Of a stretch of DNA of 24,324 nucleotides, positions 1-8,164 are shown one piece after another (the first letter of the stretch is position 1; every line of letters starts with the position of its first letter). Made by a program: the position numbers and the translations under genes. This DNA comes from Candidatus Kuenenia stuttgartensis (GTDB lineage Bacteria > Bacteroidota > Bacteroidia > Chitinophagales > Chitinophagaceae). The notes under the pieces are model-generated. The model had not been told where the DNA came from and ran no database searches. It saw only the letters and a list, made by a program, of their open reading frames with translations. The stretch is taken from positions 1 to 24,324 of the forward strand of contig CALQJH020000004.1 in assembly GCA_943330835.2 (NCBI GenBank), read 5' to 3'.

Positions 1-1
1 G

Positions 2-523
2 CATCATTATCCAACTTCGCCTACTGCAAATAATGGATCAATAAAAATAAACGCTACTCCATCTTCTTCATCATTAAGTTATAGTATAGATGGAATTCAC
101 TTTCAGTCTGGTAATACATTTGACAGTTTAAGTGCTGCTGTATATCAAGTCATTGTGAGAGATAATAATTGTCAGAGCGCACCGATGCTGGTGAATTTAA
201 ATCCTTATACTCCTGTTGTTTCTCCTATTTTATACAACACATCAGCTGTAAACGATTTAGTATTTCCTAATCCATTCTCAAATTCAGTTCAAATACAGTT
301 TACTCAGGAAAATCCTGACAAATTATACATCTATATTTATAATGATAGAGGACAATTGATTAGGAAATTCTTCAATGGACAATATGTTGACAGAGGAAGG
401 TATGTGGTCTATTGGGACGGAACTGCTGAAACAGGTACACCATTGGCTAATGGCATATATATTTATTCCATAAAACAAGGAACTCAACTTGTAAAATCCG
501 GCAAATTGGTTTTAATAAAATAG
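2..523 (+). CDS. C-terminal part of a large secreted SprB-repeat / T9SS sorting-domain protein (5' truncated by window edge)
   Basis: The reading frame is open from base 2 to the TAG at 521-523, so the gene starts outside the window. The first ~60 visible residues resemble an SprB-type adhesin repeat (NGSIKINATPSS, then YSIDGIHFQSGNTF, then YQVIVRDNNC). After a short linker comes a C-terminal secretion domain that begins at NDLVFPNPFSNSVQIQF and ends with NGIYIYSIKQG and SGKLVLIK. This pattern (a YPNP-like start, then a strand-rich ~80-residue tail with a NGIYIY motif) is typical of T9SS type A sorting domains. The protein is therefore expected to cross the outer membrane by the Por system and to be released or attached at the cell surface, perhaps as an adhesin. 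An internal GTG at 155 is in frame but is not the real start. What lies upstream cannot be judged. Confidence 0.8.
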   Translation, partial: HHYPTSPTANNGSIKINATPSSSSLSYSIDGIHFQSGNTFDSLSAAVYQVIVRDNNCQSAPMLVNLNPYTPVVSPILYNTSAVNDLVFPNPFSNSVQIQFTQENPDKLYIYIYNDRGQLIRKFFNGQYVDRGRYVVYWDGTAETGTPLANGIYIYSIKQGTQLVKSGKLVLIK

Positions 524-570
524 ACTTGTTTGTGTAAACTTTTTTATTGTACAAAAAAAGAGATTGAATA

Positions 571-603
571 AACTAACCCAGCATTTAAAACGGTGGGCTA
601 GTT
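571..603 (+). terminator. Hairpin after the T9SS-protein gene, possible terminator
   Basis: AACTAACCCA (571-580) pairs with TGGGCTAGTT (594-603), giving nine pairs of ten with one A/C mismatch and a 13-nt loop. It lies 48 bp after the stop codon and 53 bp before the next start. No run of T follows directly, so it is only a candidate terminator or RNA-stabilising 3' hairpin. Confidence 0.4.
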
Positions 604-655
604 TGTGAAATAGACAACTCATAATGTTGTAATTTCACCAATAAAAAATCAAACC

Positions 656-1090
656 ATGCAACAACAAAATTTCCAAAACCACATGCGCAAAGCTCCCAAT
701 GCTTATTATATTGGTTTGTTATTAGCGTTAATAGTACTAGTGTTTTCTTTTATTTATTGTAAGGATATTACTCAGTCATGGGATGAGATGTTACTTCCTG
801 CTCTATTTATTAGTGTTTGTATTGGACTAATCTTCATTGGCTATTTTGCCCGAGCATTCGCATTGAAAGCACAAGACAGAGCCATCCGTGCAGAAGAAAA
901 TCTTCGTCATTTTTCAATAACAAGTAAATTATTAGACAGTCGGTTAACTATTTCTCAAATCGTGGCATTGCGTTTTGCATCGGATGAGGAATTTGTTGCC
1001 TTGGCTAAAAAAGCAGCAGACGAAAAATTATCTAATAAACAAATCAAAGAAGAAATTAAAAATTGGAGAGGGGATTATTATAGAGTTTAG
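656..1090 (+). CDS. DUF6526 family membrane protein
   Basis: A 144-residue protein with the layout of the DUF6526 family: a short polar N-terminus (MQQQNFQNHMRKAPNAYY), two membrane segments (about residues 19-35 and 46-66), then a charged cytoplasmic C-terminal half that is mostly helical (residues 70-144, with QDRAIRAEENLRHF and RLTISQIVALRFASDEEF). The biochemical role of this family is unknown. The ATG at 656 is the only start that gives the typical N-terminus; no Shine-Dalgarno sequence is seen, which is normal for Bacteroidota. The gene appears monocistronic: hairpin 571-603 precedes it, and a repeat array with a hairpin (1093-1165) follows before the convergent DoxX gene. Confidence 0.75.
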   Translation: MQQQNFQNHMRKAPNAYYIGLLLALIVLVFSFIYCKDITQSWDEMLLPALFISVCIGLIFIGYFARAFALKAQDRAIRAEENLRHFSITSKLLDSRLTISQIVALRFASDEEFVALAKKAADEKLSNKQIKEEIKNWRGDYYRV

Positions 1091-1092
1091 TT

Positions 1093-1165
1093 GGTTGAAA
1101 GGTTGAAAGGTTGAAAGGTTGAATGAAAAATAGCTAGCAAATTTAAACTATTCAACTTTTAAACC
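1093..1165. repeat. Tandem GGTTGAAA array with inverted partner in a convergent intergenic region
   Basis: GGTTGAAA occurs three times head to tail (1093-1116), followed by GGTTGAAT (1117-1124). About 25 bp further on, ATTCAACTTTTAAACC (1150-1165) is nearly the reverse complement of the array end, so the stretch can fold into a long imperfect hairpin. It sits between two genes that point at each other and may end transcription from both sides. Just downstream, AAACTTATTAAAC (1185-1197) recurs exactly at 16135-16147 in another convergent junction. Confidence 0.6.
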
Positions 1166-1208
1166 AGGGAGCGACTTAAACCTTAAACTTATTAAACACC
1201 CGAAGGCA

Positions 1209-1616
1209 CTACTTCCCACTAACTCCATCAACACTGATTTTCCCTGGGCCAATAATCAGCAGAACAAGGAATGCCGTAAGATAGATACAGTCCATTTGTC
1301 CTTCACCAAAAAAATGATTGTGATGAACTTTTACCAGCGCTACAGCCATGCAAATAATTATAGGAATGGTGGAAAGTCTCGTAAATAATCCCAATAGAAC
1401 AAAAAGAGCACAAAAGAACTCAGCAAAAATAACCAACAATAAACATGTTGTACTGCCCAATCCCAGCCAACTCATAAACTTCGATTGGTATGTCGCAAAA
1501 TGAACTAATTTGTCATAGCCATGGTTCATCATCAAAATGCCGAAAACGAGTCGTAGTAAGAGTGTAGCAGCATTAAAAGCACCAGCTGAATAATTTGTTG
1601 AAATTAGTTTTCTCAT
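1209..1616 (-). CDS. DoxX family membrane protein
   Basis: A 135-residue, four-helix membrane protein of the DoxX family. Its features are an N-terminal helix with LLLRLVFGILMMNHGYDKL (the family's R-x-x-x-G-x-x-x-x-x-H-G-x-x-K pattern), a second helix LLLVIFAEFFCALFVLLG followed by LFTRL, a third segment IIICMAVALVKVH and a fourth helix YLTAFLVLLIIGPGKISVD. Family members take part in thiol or redox homeostasis or are subunits of membrane oxidoreductases. Nothing here identifies a substrate. The start is ATG at 1614-1616. The ~200-bp divergent spacer to the TPR gene (1617-1817) should hold promoters for both; I found no convincing -33/-7 pair in it. Confidence 0.85.
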   Translation of the reverse strand: MRKLISTNYSAGAFNAATLLLRLVFGILMMNHGYDKLVHFATYQSKFMSWLGLGSTTCLLLVIFAEFFCALFVLLGLFTRLSTIPIIICMAVALVKVHHNHFFGEGQMDCIYLTAFLVLLIIGPGKISVDGVSGK

Positions 1617-1817
1617 TTTATTTTATTTAGTTGTGGAGTCGATTTTATCAATTATTATCATTAAAAATAAGTATTTTTTTTCTATCGGAAAGATACAATC
1701 TCAGCCCGCTTTGTTTTAAGTATTCATTTCATTGAAGGGAAAGCTGTTTTTTTTTCTTTTTCTTTGCATTTTGTAAAGTAGCTTTACCAATAATCAAATT
1801 AGAAAAGAATCACCATT

Positions 1818-4800
1818 ATGGCTATAAAAAAAACTGTAATCTCACTTAGTATTATCTTCTCTTTTCTCTCCTCATTCGCCCAGCCCACACATCTTGTTCT
1901 CGATGCAGAAAAAAAATATAAGGAGGCAAAGTCTTTTGTAAATCTGAACGATTTTGAACAGGCATATCCACTGCTAAAAGAATTGAAGAATCAATATCCT
2001 GATTGTTCGAAAAGCGATTTTTCTTATATCAAAGATGATGTCGATTATTTTTATATCGTTTGCGAATTACATTTACAGCTTTCTATTGCAGAAAAAGATG
2101 CCAATAATTATATCAGTGAGAGTAATAATAAATTCCGTGTACAGGAACTTTGTTTTCATCTGGGGCATTATTATTTTATAAATAAAGATTTTGAAAAAGC
2201 GGCTGATTTTTTTAGTCGCATAAAGTTTGAACATCTCAGTAAAGAAGAGGTGTTCAATGCCAAATTTGAATACGGGTATGCACTCTTTAATATTAAAAAA
2301 TTCAGCGAAGCCAAGATTCTTTTTGCAGACTTGATTCCATTGTCTTCCAGTAAGTATTATTTCTCCGCCAATTATTATTATGGATTTATTGCTTATGCCG
2401 ACAAAGATTATGATGCAGCATTGCAATCTTTTAGACTGGTAGAAAAAGTTCCGGAATACAATCAGGTTGTTCCTTATTATGTTGCTGAAATATTGTATTT
2501 GCAAAATAAAAAACAGGAGTCATTGGACTATGGACAAATCGTCTTGTCTGCTGGTGGAGATTTGTATTATAAAAGCAATTTGCAATTATTGGTTGCACAG
2601 CTTTATTTCGAAAAAGAAAATTTTTCCAAAGCACTTCCCTTTTTTGAACAACATGTAAATGATAATGATAAGGTTTCAAAAGAAGTGATGTACGATTTGA
2701 GCTTTTGCTATTATAAAACAAATAACATAGCAAAAGCCATTGAGGGATTTAAGCAATTAAGTAGTGAGAGAGATTCTATGGGGCAAAACAGTATGTATCT
2801 TCTGGGCAGTTTGTATTTGAATATAGATGATAAACCCAATGCCAGAAGTGCTTTCCAATACAGTGCATATAACAGTACCAATAAAATTCAGCAAAAAATA
2901 TCCTGTTTTAACTATGCCAAATTATCTTATGAATTGGGTTTTCAGGATGTAGCATTGAATGAAATCAAACAGTACATAGCTGCTTATCCAAATTCAGAAT
3001 ATGATGAAGAGGCAAAGCTGATTCTGGTAAATATCCTAGCTAATACAAATGATTTTACAGAAGGGTTGGCTGTTTATGCTACATTAAGCAATCCAAATTT
3101 AGCCCAGCAAAAAGTATATGCTAAACTTCTTTATGGGAAAGCCATTCAATTAATTAATGACCAACAAATAAATGATGCAGATGTTTTGCTGGATAAGATT
3201 ATCAAAAACACACCTGCTTCTAACACTACTTCTTACGCTTCTTTCTGGAAAGGGGAAATAGCCTATCGTCAGCAAAAATATGATGACTGTATTTCCTTCA
3301 CAACTCCTTTTCTGAACAGTAAAGTTCCTGCGCAAGGAGAGGCGAATTTTTCGCATGCGAAATATAATTTGGGCTACAGCTATTTTCAAAAAGAACAATT
3401 CAAACTGGCATTGACCCAATTTACGCCCATCTCCTTTGAGCCCCAATCTAATTCAACTTCATTTGAACAGGATGTTTTTGTAAGAATAGCCGATTGTAAT
3501 TTTATGCTGAAAGATTATGCAAATGCAAATCTGATGTACGACAAAATAATCTCCTTCAATTTTCCTTCATCAGATTATGCCTTGTTTCAAAAAGCTATGA
3601 TTGCAGGCGTAAAAAGCAGTACTGAAAAAATAAATTTATTAACTCAATTAAGCAGTTCTTTTCCTAACAGCAATTTATTAGATGATGCACAATTTGAAAT
3701 GGCATTAACTTATATCGCCGACGAAAATTTCTCAAAAGCAATTCCTTATTTGAAAAGGTTGACCACTTCTAATAAAGCCATTAGCATCCGGCCAAAAGTG
3801 TATTTAAAACTGGGCTTAGCATATTATAATAACAACGACAATCTCAACGCTATCGATGCTTTCAAAGATTTGATAAAAAATTATCCGCAGTCAAATGAAG
3901 CTGAAGAAGCATTGCCTATTGTAAAAGATATCTACGTTGAAGAAGGATCTCCCGATGATTATTTTACGCTTTTAAGAGCCAATAAAATTTCGGTGAATAT
4001 TAACGAAGCTGACTCCTTAGCGTATCAGGCCGCTTATAGGAAGTATGAAAAAAATGATGCTAAAATTGCAATAAATAGTTTGAATAATTATCTTTCTAAA
4101 TATCCGAACGGATCATATGTAGTGGAGGCGAATTATTACTTAGGCGTTTGTTACGAGAAGGAAAAGGATTTCAAAAAGGCATTGACATCTTATAGTTTTG
4201 TTTCCGCACAAGGAGTGAGTGAATATTTTGAATTGGCTACACTGCAACTGGCAAGAATTTATTATTTCGAATCTCATGATTATAGTAATGCAAAGAAATC
4301 TTTTCAATTATTGTTGGCTAATGGCAACAATGAAGAAAATAAATTAGAAGCATTAAGAGGCTTGGTTCGCAGTTGTTTTCAATTGACGGCTTACGATGAA
4401 GCTAATGTCGCAGCGAAAGATTTGCTCACGAAAAAAGGCACCAGCACAGATGATAAAGCTATCGCATCATTGGTTTTAGGTAAATCTCAATTATCAACAA
4501 AAGATACCCTTGCAGCTATTGAATCTTTCAAGGCAGTAATGGTAATAAACAAATCCGCATGGGGCGCACAAGCGAGATATGAATTGGCTTTCAGTTATTT
4601 TTATTTGAATAATCTAACACTTGCAGAGAAGTATGCGTTGGCTGTAATTAAAGAAACAAGTTCTTATGATTATTGGGTTACCAAGTCCTATATTTTACTC
4701 GGAGATATTTTTCTGAAAAAGAAAGATTATTTCAATGCAAAAGCAACTTACGAAAGTGTAGCGAAGAATGCTTCTGTAAAGGAATTAAAAGATGAGGCAA

Positions 4801-4862
4801 CTGAAAAATTAGTGCTGGTTGAAATAAAAGAACAGCAATCCTCTAAAATTAATAATAAATAA
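1818..4862 (+). CDS. Large periplasmic tetratricopeptide-repeat (TPR) protein
   Basis: A 1014-residue protein with a signal peptide (residues 1-21, cut after SSFAQ); the rest is almost wholly TPR solenoid. Helix pairs with the A-x-x-x-x-G/A-x-x-x-x and F-x-x-A patterns recur throughout, for example at about 771-790 (NYYLGVCYEKEKDFKKA); NYP/YP turns between units (LIKNYPQSNEAEEA, YLSKYPNGSYV) are typical of the Bacteroidota TPR families often annotated only as tetratricopeptide repeat protein. The signal lacks a lipobox Cys, so a soluble periplasmic scaffold is most likely. It heads a co-directional run with an outer-membrane barrel (91 bp downstream of this stop to its ATG) and an HU-type membrane protein. 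This suggests it binds one or both, but no partner can be proven from sequence. It is larger than SprE/PorW-type TPR lipoproteins and lacks their lipid anchor. Confidence 0.85.
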   Translation: MAIKKTVISLSIIFSFLSSFAQPTHLVLDAEKKYKEAKSFVNLNDFEQAYPLLKELKNQYPDCSKSDFSYIKDDVDYFYIVCELHLQLSIAEKDANNYISESNNKFRVQELCFHLGHYYFINKDFEKAADFFSRIKFEHLSKEEVFNAKFEYGYALFNIKKFSEAKILFADLIPLSSSKYYFSANYYYGFIAYADKDYDAALQSFRLVEKVPEYNQVVPYYVAEILYLQNKKQESLDYGQIVLSAGGDLYYKSNLQLLVAQLYFEKENFSKALPFFEQHVNDNDKVSKEVMYDLSFCYYKTNNIAKAIEGFKQLSSERDSMGQNSMYLLGSLYLNIDDKPNARSAFQYSAYNSTNKIQQKISCFNYAKLSYELGFQDVALNEIKQYIAAYPNSEYDEEAKLILVNILANTNDFTEGLAVYATLSNPNLAQQKVYAKLLYGKAIQLINDQQINDADVLLDKIIKNTPASNTTSYASFWKGEIAYRQQKYDDCISFTTPFLNSKVPAQGEANFSHAKYNLGYSYFQKEQFKLALTQFTPISFEPQSNSTSFEQDVFVRIADCNFMLKDYANANLMYDKIISFNFPSSDYALFQKAMIAGVKSSTEKINLLTQLSSSFPNSNLLDDAQFEMALTYIADENFSKAIPYLKRLTTSNKAISIRPKVYLKLGLAYYNNNDNLNAIDAFKDLIKNYPQSNEAEEALPIVKDIYVEEGSPDDYFTLLRANKISVNINEADSLAYQAAYRKYEKNDAKIAINSLNNYLSKYPNGSYVVEANYYLGVCYEKEKDFKKALTSYSFVSAQGVSEYFELATLQLARIYYFESHDYSNAKKSFQLLLANGNNEENKLEALRGLVRSCFQLTAYDEANVAAKDLLTKKGTSTDDKAIASLVLGKSQLSTKDTLAAIESFKAVMVINKSAWGAQARYELAFSYFYLNNLTLAEKYALAVIKETSSYDYWVTKSYILLGDIFLKKKDYFNAKATYESVAKNASVKELKDEATEKLVLVEIKEQQSSKINNK

Positions 4863-4953
4863 TTGGTGCCATTTTTCTAATTACTGGTTATCCCAATTTA
4901 TAAACGAATTTAAATTTTACGAAGTGAGTATTAAAAATAAAAATCTGTCGGGT

Positions 4954-6597
4954 ATGAGATTTCTCTCCCTAATTTTTACGATGCTGTCGCTATTATTTTG
5001 CAGTGAATTAGTTGCTCAAAAAGATACAACTATCAAGCAATCTGTAACCGTAATTTCAGCGTACAAGCCAGTATTGATGAATGTTGCTAAAATTAATTTT
5101 TCTGCAACTAACTTAGCCACAGAAGCTGTAAAGGAAAAACTGAATTATGATATTCCTGATCAGGCACTTATCTATATGTATGCGCCGATTACCTTAAAGC
5201 CACTGGCTTTCAATACGGATACAGCAATGAGTTTGGGCAATCATTTTTGGGTAAAAGCTGGAATCGGAAATTATGCGACGCCTGTAATAGCTGCGGGTGC
5301 TTGTTTCAGAAACAAAAAAGAATTATTGGTGAATATTTATGGTGATTATATTTCATCAAAAGGGAAAATGGAAAATCAAAATTATTCCATGTTTTCCTTG
5401 AAGGGAACAGGAAGTTATTTCTTCCCCAATACAGAAGCATACGCCAGTCTTGAAATGAAGCAACGTCAGTTTTATTTGTATGGGTACAATCATGATTTAT
5501 ATAAATACAACAAGAATGAGATTAGTCAGCAATTTCAAGAGATGGATTTTAAAGCAGGGTTTAGAAATACGAAAGAGAATGCCTTAAAAGTTGATTATGA
5601 TGCCAATATGCAATTCAATTATTTCACTGGAAAAGATGCGATGAACGAGACTACGCTTAGAATGGATCTTCCAGCTGAAAGGAAAATTAATGAACTCTTT
5701 ACTTTGAAAGCTGATGCCATGTTTGATTTGACAAATTCCACAACAAAAAATATTAATGCTATTAATTATAGTTACCATAATAACATGGCTCAATTTTCTC
5801 CGTCATTAATTTATCAAACTTCTTTGTATAAAATAAACGGTGGAGTGAATGCTATTTGGGATAATAGTAAGCTTGTTATTTTGCCCAACATTTTTGGGGA
5901 GCTCAAGATTAAAAATTTCCCCTTTGTTTTGCAAGGTGGATTTATTGGGAAGCTCAATAAAAATACCTATCGTAATATGAGTTATATCAATCCATATATT
6001 TCCTCCTTAAAAACGCAAACCAATACCTTGGAAACGGAATATTACGGCGGATTAAAAACTAATTTATCTAATCGAATCGTAGCTAGTGCAAAAGTAGGTT
6101 GGGTGTCATACAATAATTACCAATTTATCATTAATGATACTGCAGCAAACGCTGATGGAAAATCATTCGTGTTGTCTAATGAAGATAAAGTCAATAATTT
6201 TAAATTGCATGGCAATATAAGTTATACGATTCCGGGTAAATTATATGCTACAGGCGGCATTACACTAAATGCTTATGCAGGGATGAAAGCCAATGAAAAG
6301 GCCTGGCATACTTTGCCGATGGAATGCACTGCAGCAGTACAATGGAATGCGTTTAAGAAATTAGTATTGAAAGGAAATTTTTATATGTTTGGCGGCGGTC
6401 ATTATCTTGAAAAGGATAACAAGTCTGGTTCTTTAAAGGGTGGGGTAGATTTAAGTCTGGGTGGTGAGTATAAGATAACTAACAAAATAAATGCTTTTGT
6501 GGATCTAAATAATATCTTTGGAGATAAATACCAGCGCTGGCATAATTATCCTGTTTATGGGATTTGTGTTCTAGCTGGTGTCATCATTAGATTTTAA
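4954..6597 (+). CDS. Outer-membrane beta-barrel protein (TonB-receptor-like C-terminus, no plug)
   Basis: I chose the ATG at 4954 because it gives a clean signal peptide (MRFLSLIFTMLSLLFCSELVAQ); an in-frame GTG at 4924 would add ten polar residues in front. The mature part is rich in alternating hydrophobic strands and aromatic residues, with an aromatic-terminated last strand (GICVLAGVIIRF) preceded by NNIFGDKYQRW. That ending is the one seen in TonB-dependent receptors, and related proteins are often annotated as such. However, at 547 residues there is no recognisable carboxypeptidase-like domain or plug; only a short N-terminal stretch (SVTVISAYKPVLMNVAKI) precedes the barrel. The gene lies between the TPR gene and the HU-type gene (11-bp gap to the latter), so it may be the outer-membrane part of a common assembly. 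The substrate is unknown. Confidence 0.7.
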   Translation: MRFLSLIFTMLSLLFCSELVAQKDTTIKQSVTVISAYKPVLMNVAKINFSATNLATEAVKEKLNYDIPDQALIYMYAPITLKPLAFNTDTAMSLGNHFWVKAGIGNYATPVIAAGACFRNKKELLVNIYGDYISSKGKMENQNYSMFSLKGTGSYFFPNTEAYASLEMKQRQFYLYGYNHDLYKYNKNEISQQFQEMDFKAGFRNTKENALKVDYDANMQFNYFTGKDAMNETTLRMDLPAERKINELFTLKADAMFDLTNSTTKNINAINYSYHNNMAQFSPSLIYQTSLYKINGGVNAIWDNSKLVILPNIFGELKIKNFPFVLQGGFIGKLNKNTYRNMSYINPYISSLKTQTNTLETEYYGGLKTNLSNRIVASAKVGWVSYNNYQFIINDTAANADGKSFVLSNEDKVNNFKLHGNISYTIPGKLYATGGITLNAYAGMKANEKAWHTLPMECTAAVQWNAFKKLVLKGNFYMFGGGHYLEKDNKSGSLKGGVDLSLGGEYKITNKINAFVDLNNIFGDKYQRWHNYPVYGICVLAGVIIRF

Positions 6598-6608
6598 ATT
6601 TTACCGTT

Positions 6609-7238
6609 ATGCAGCATTTAATTGAGCAGTTTCTTATTCAGCATAAGTATTGTCCATTGCCCAAAATTGGCACGCTTGAATTGAAGCAGCGCAATGCAGA
6701 TTTTTCAGTTGGAGAGCAATTGATTGCTGCGCCTGCTCCATTTATAGCATTGACTTCCGTTGAAAAGGATTCTGCAGCTTTTGTCTCGTTTATTGCTAAG
6801 CAAAAAAATATTGATAATCATCAGGCAGGCAGTATGCTTCAGGAATATTGCACAGCTATTTTGAATATCAAAAATGGCCAGGAAATGGCGATTGCTGAAG
6901 CTGGTTCAATGTCTGTTAATAGTAAAGGAGAATTGCAATTTAAGCAAAGAGCTTTGCCTCAGGAATTTTTACCGAAAATAGCATTAAACAGGGTGGTGCA
7001 TCCAGAAGCTGTTCATCAGGTAAGAGTGGGTGATGAAGAAAAAACTACTGCGTATATGCATGGATATCTCAAAGATGCTAAAGTGAAAAAAGGAAACCAA
7101 TGGTTGATGTTTTTCTTAGTCATCATGTTGCTGTTGCTTACTGTTATTGTTCACTACGTTACTGATAATACCAATACTTCAAACGATAGTAAAGAATCAA
7201 ATCAACATCCTCCTCACGCTGCTAATGCTGTTTATTAA
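6609..7238 (+). CDS. HU-CCDC81-type domain protein with one C-terminal membrane segment
   Basis: A 209-residue protein. Residues 1-48 (LPKIGTLELKQRNA) and 52-118 (FIAKQKNIDNHQAG, then IAEAGSMSVNSKGELQF) match the two short HU/IHF-like modules of the Bacteroidota HU-CCDC81 clade. In that clade the first module normally reads roughly P-G-x-G-x-F and the second ends with an IG-x-L-x-x-x-x-x-G-x-L/I-x-F turn. A single membrane helix follows at about 165-184 (WLMFFLVIMLLLLTVIVHYV), then ~25 polar residues. Predicted topology is cytoplasmic HU modules and a short periplasmic tail. Many family members carry a SPOR peptidoglycan-binding domain after the helix; this one does not. It is close-packed between the barrel gene and the methyltransferase gene (gaps 11 and 17 bp). 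Assignment rests on pattern matching. Confidence 0.65.
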   Translation: MQHLIEQFLIQHKYCPLPKIGTLELKQRNADFSVGEQLIAAPAPFIALTSVEKDSAAFVSFIAKQKNIDNHQAGSMLQEYCTAILNIKNGQEMAIAEAGSMSVNSKGELQFKQRALPQEFLPKIALNRVVHPEAVHQVRVGDEEKTTAYMHGYLKDAKVKKGNQWLMFFLVIMLLLLTVIVHYVTDNTNTSNDSKESNQHPPHAANAVY

Positions 7239-7255
7239 AATTTATCTTTTAATTT

Positions 7256-8164
7256 ATGATTCATTATACTTTTTGCCCTTCTTGTAAAAGTCAACATATT
7301 ATTCCAGTACTTGAGGCGAATGATTATACCGTTTCGAATGAAATTTTTTCGATATGGCATTGCGCAGATTGCAGCTTAAGATTTACACAGGATATTGCCA
7401 CGCAGGATCAAATTGGAAAATACTATCAATCTGATGCATACATTTCTCATAGTGATACAAAGCAAGGTTTGGTGAACAGCATTTATCACCGGATAAGAAA
7501 ATTTACATTGGCTACCAAAAGAAAATTAATCCAGCAGCAAACCGGATTGAAAACAGGAAACATGCTGGATGTGGGCTGTGGTACAGGTGCTTTTTTGCAT
7601 ACGATGAAAAATGTAGGATGGTCTGTAACTGGTTTAGAACCTGATGAAACCGCAATTCATAAAGCCAAAACTTTATATCAACTAGAGCCTCAGTCTCCAG
7701 ATAAATTATTTCAACTTCAATCGGATGCTTATGATGCGATTACGATGTGGCATGTGATGGAACATGTGCACCAATTGCATGAATATGTTGCGCAATTAAA
7801 AAAAGTATTAAAAGCAAACGGTGTTTTGTGTATCGCAGTTCCAAATTATACCAGTTTTGATGCCAGTCATTATAAAGCGAAATGGGCTGCTTATGATGTG
7901 CCACGACACCTGTATCATTTTTCTCCAAAAAGCATGGAGTTATTAATGAGGCAATATGGAATGAAAATTAAAACCATCAAGCCCATGTGGTTTGACAGTT
8001 TTTATGTGAGCATGTTGAGTGAAAAATATAAAGAAAATACATTCGGCTTATTTAGTGCATTTATAATTGGTTTCATTTCTAATGTCATTTGTTTTTTCAA
8101 TAAAAGAAAATGCAGTTCTGTTGTTTATGTAATTCAAAAAGATGACAACATAGGAAATGGGTAA
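7256..8164 (+). CDS. Zinc-ribbon class I SAM-dependent methyltransferase
   Basis: A 302-residue enzyme. The N-terminus has a zinc-ribbon-like pair of cysteine knuckles, C7-x-x-C10 and C36-x-x-C39. A Rossmann methyltransferase core follows: motif I MLDVGCGTG at 103-111, an acidic strand end in VTGLEPD (114-120), motif IV-like MWHVMEHV (164-171), and AVPNYTS plus DVPRHLYHFSP (214-224). The DxPRHLxHF signature is common in methyltransferases associated with cell-surface glycan or sugar modification. A hydrophobic stretch at about 256-271 suggests membrane association near the C-terminus. The substrate cannot be named. Its stop codon overlaps the start of the SET-domain gene by 8 bp, which indicates translational coupling. 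Confidence 0.8.
   Translation: MIHYTFCPSCKSQHIIPVLEANDYTVSNEIFSIWHCADCSLRFTQDIATQDQIGKYYQSDAYISHSDTKQGLVNSIYHRIRKFTLATKRKLIQQQTGLKTGNMLDVGCGTGAFLHTMKNVGWSVTGLEPDETAIHKAKTLYQLEPQSPDKLFQLQSDAYDAITMWHVMEHVHQLHEYVAQLKKVLKANGVLCIAVPNYTSFDASHYKAKWAAYDVPRHLYHFSPKSMELLMRQYGMKIKTIKPMWFDSFYVSMLSEKYKENTFGLFSAFIIGFISNVICFFNKRKCSSVVYVIQKDDNIGNG

Noticed and set aside
1779..1786. TAGCTTTA as -7 box of the TPR gene
   Set aside because: One mismatch to TAnnTTTG, and the only TTTG upstream (1763-1766) is 12 bp away, too close for a -33 box.
2073..2733. Minus-strand reading frames inside the TPR gene
   Set aside because: They are antisense to a well-supported coding region and have no protein-like composition or known motifs.
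4924..4953. GTG at 4924 as the start of the barrel protein
   Set aside because: It adds ten polar residues before the signal peptide; the ATG at 4954 gives a normal signal sequence.
4954..6597. Full TonB-dependent receptor
   Set aside because: At 547 residues it has no recognisable plug or carboxypeptidase-like domain; only the barrel end resembles the receptor family, so I call it an outer-membrane barrel.
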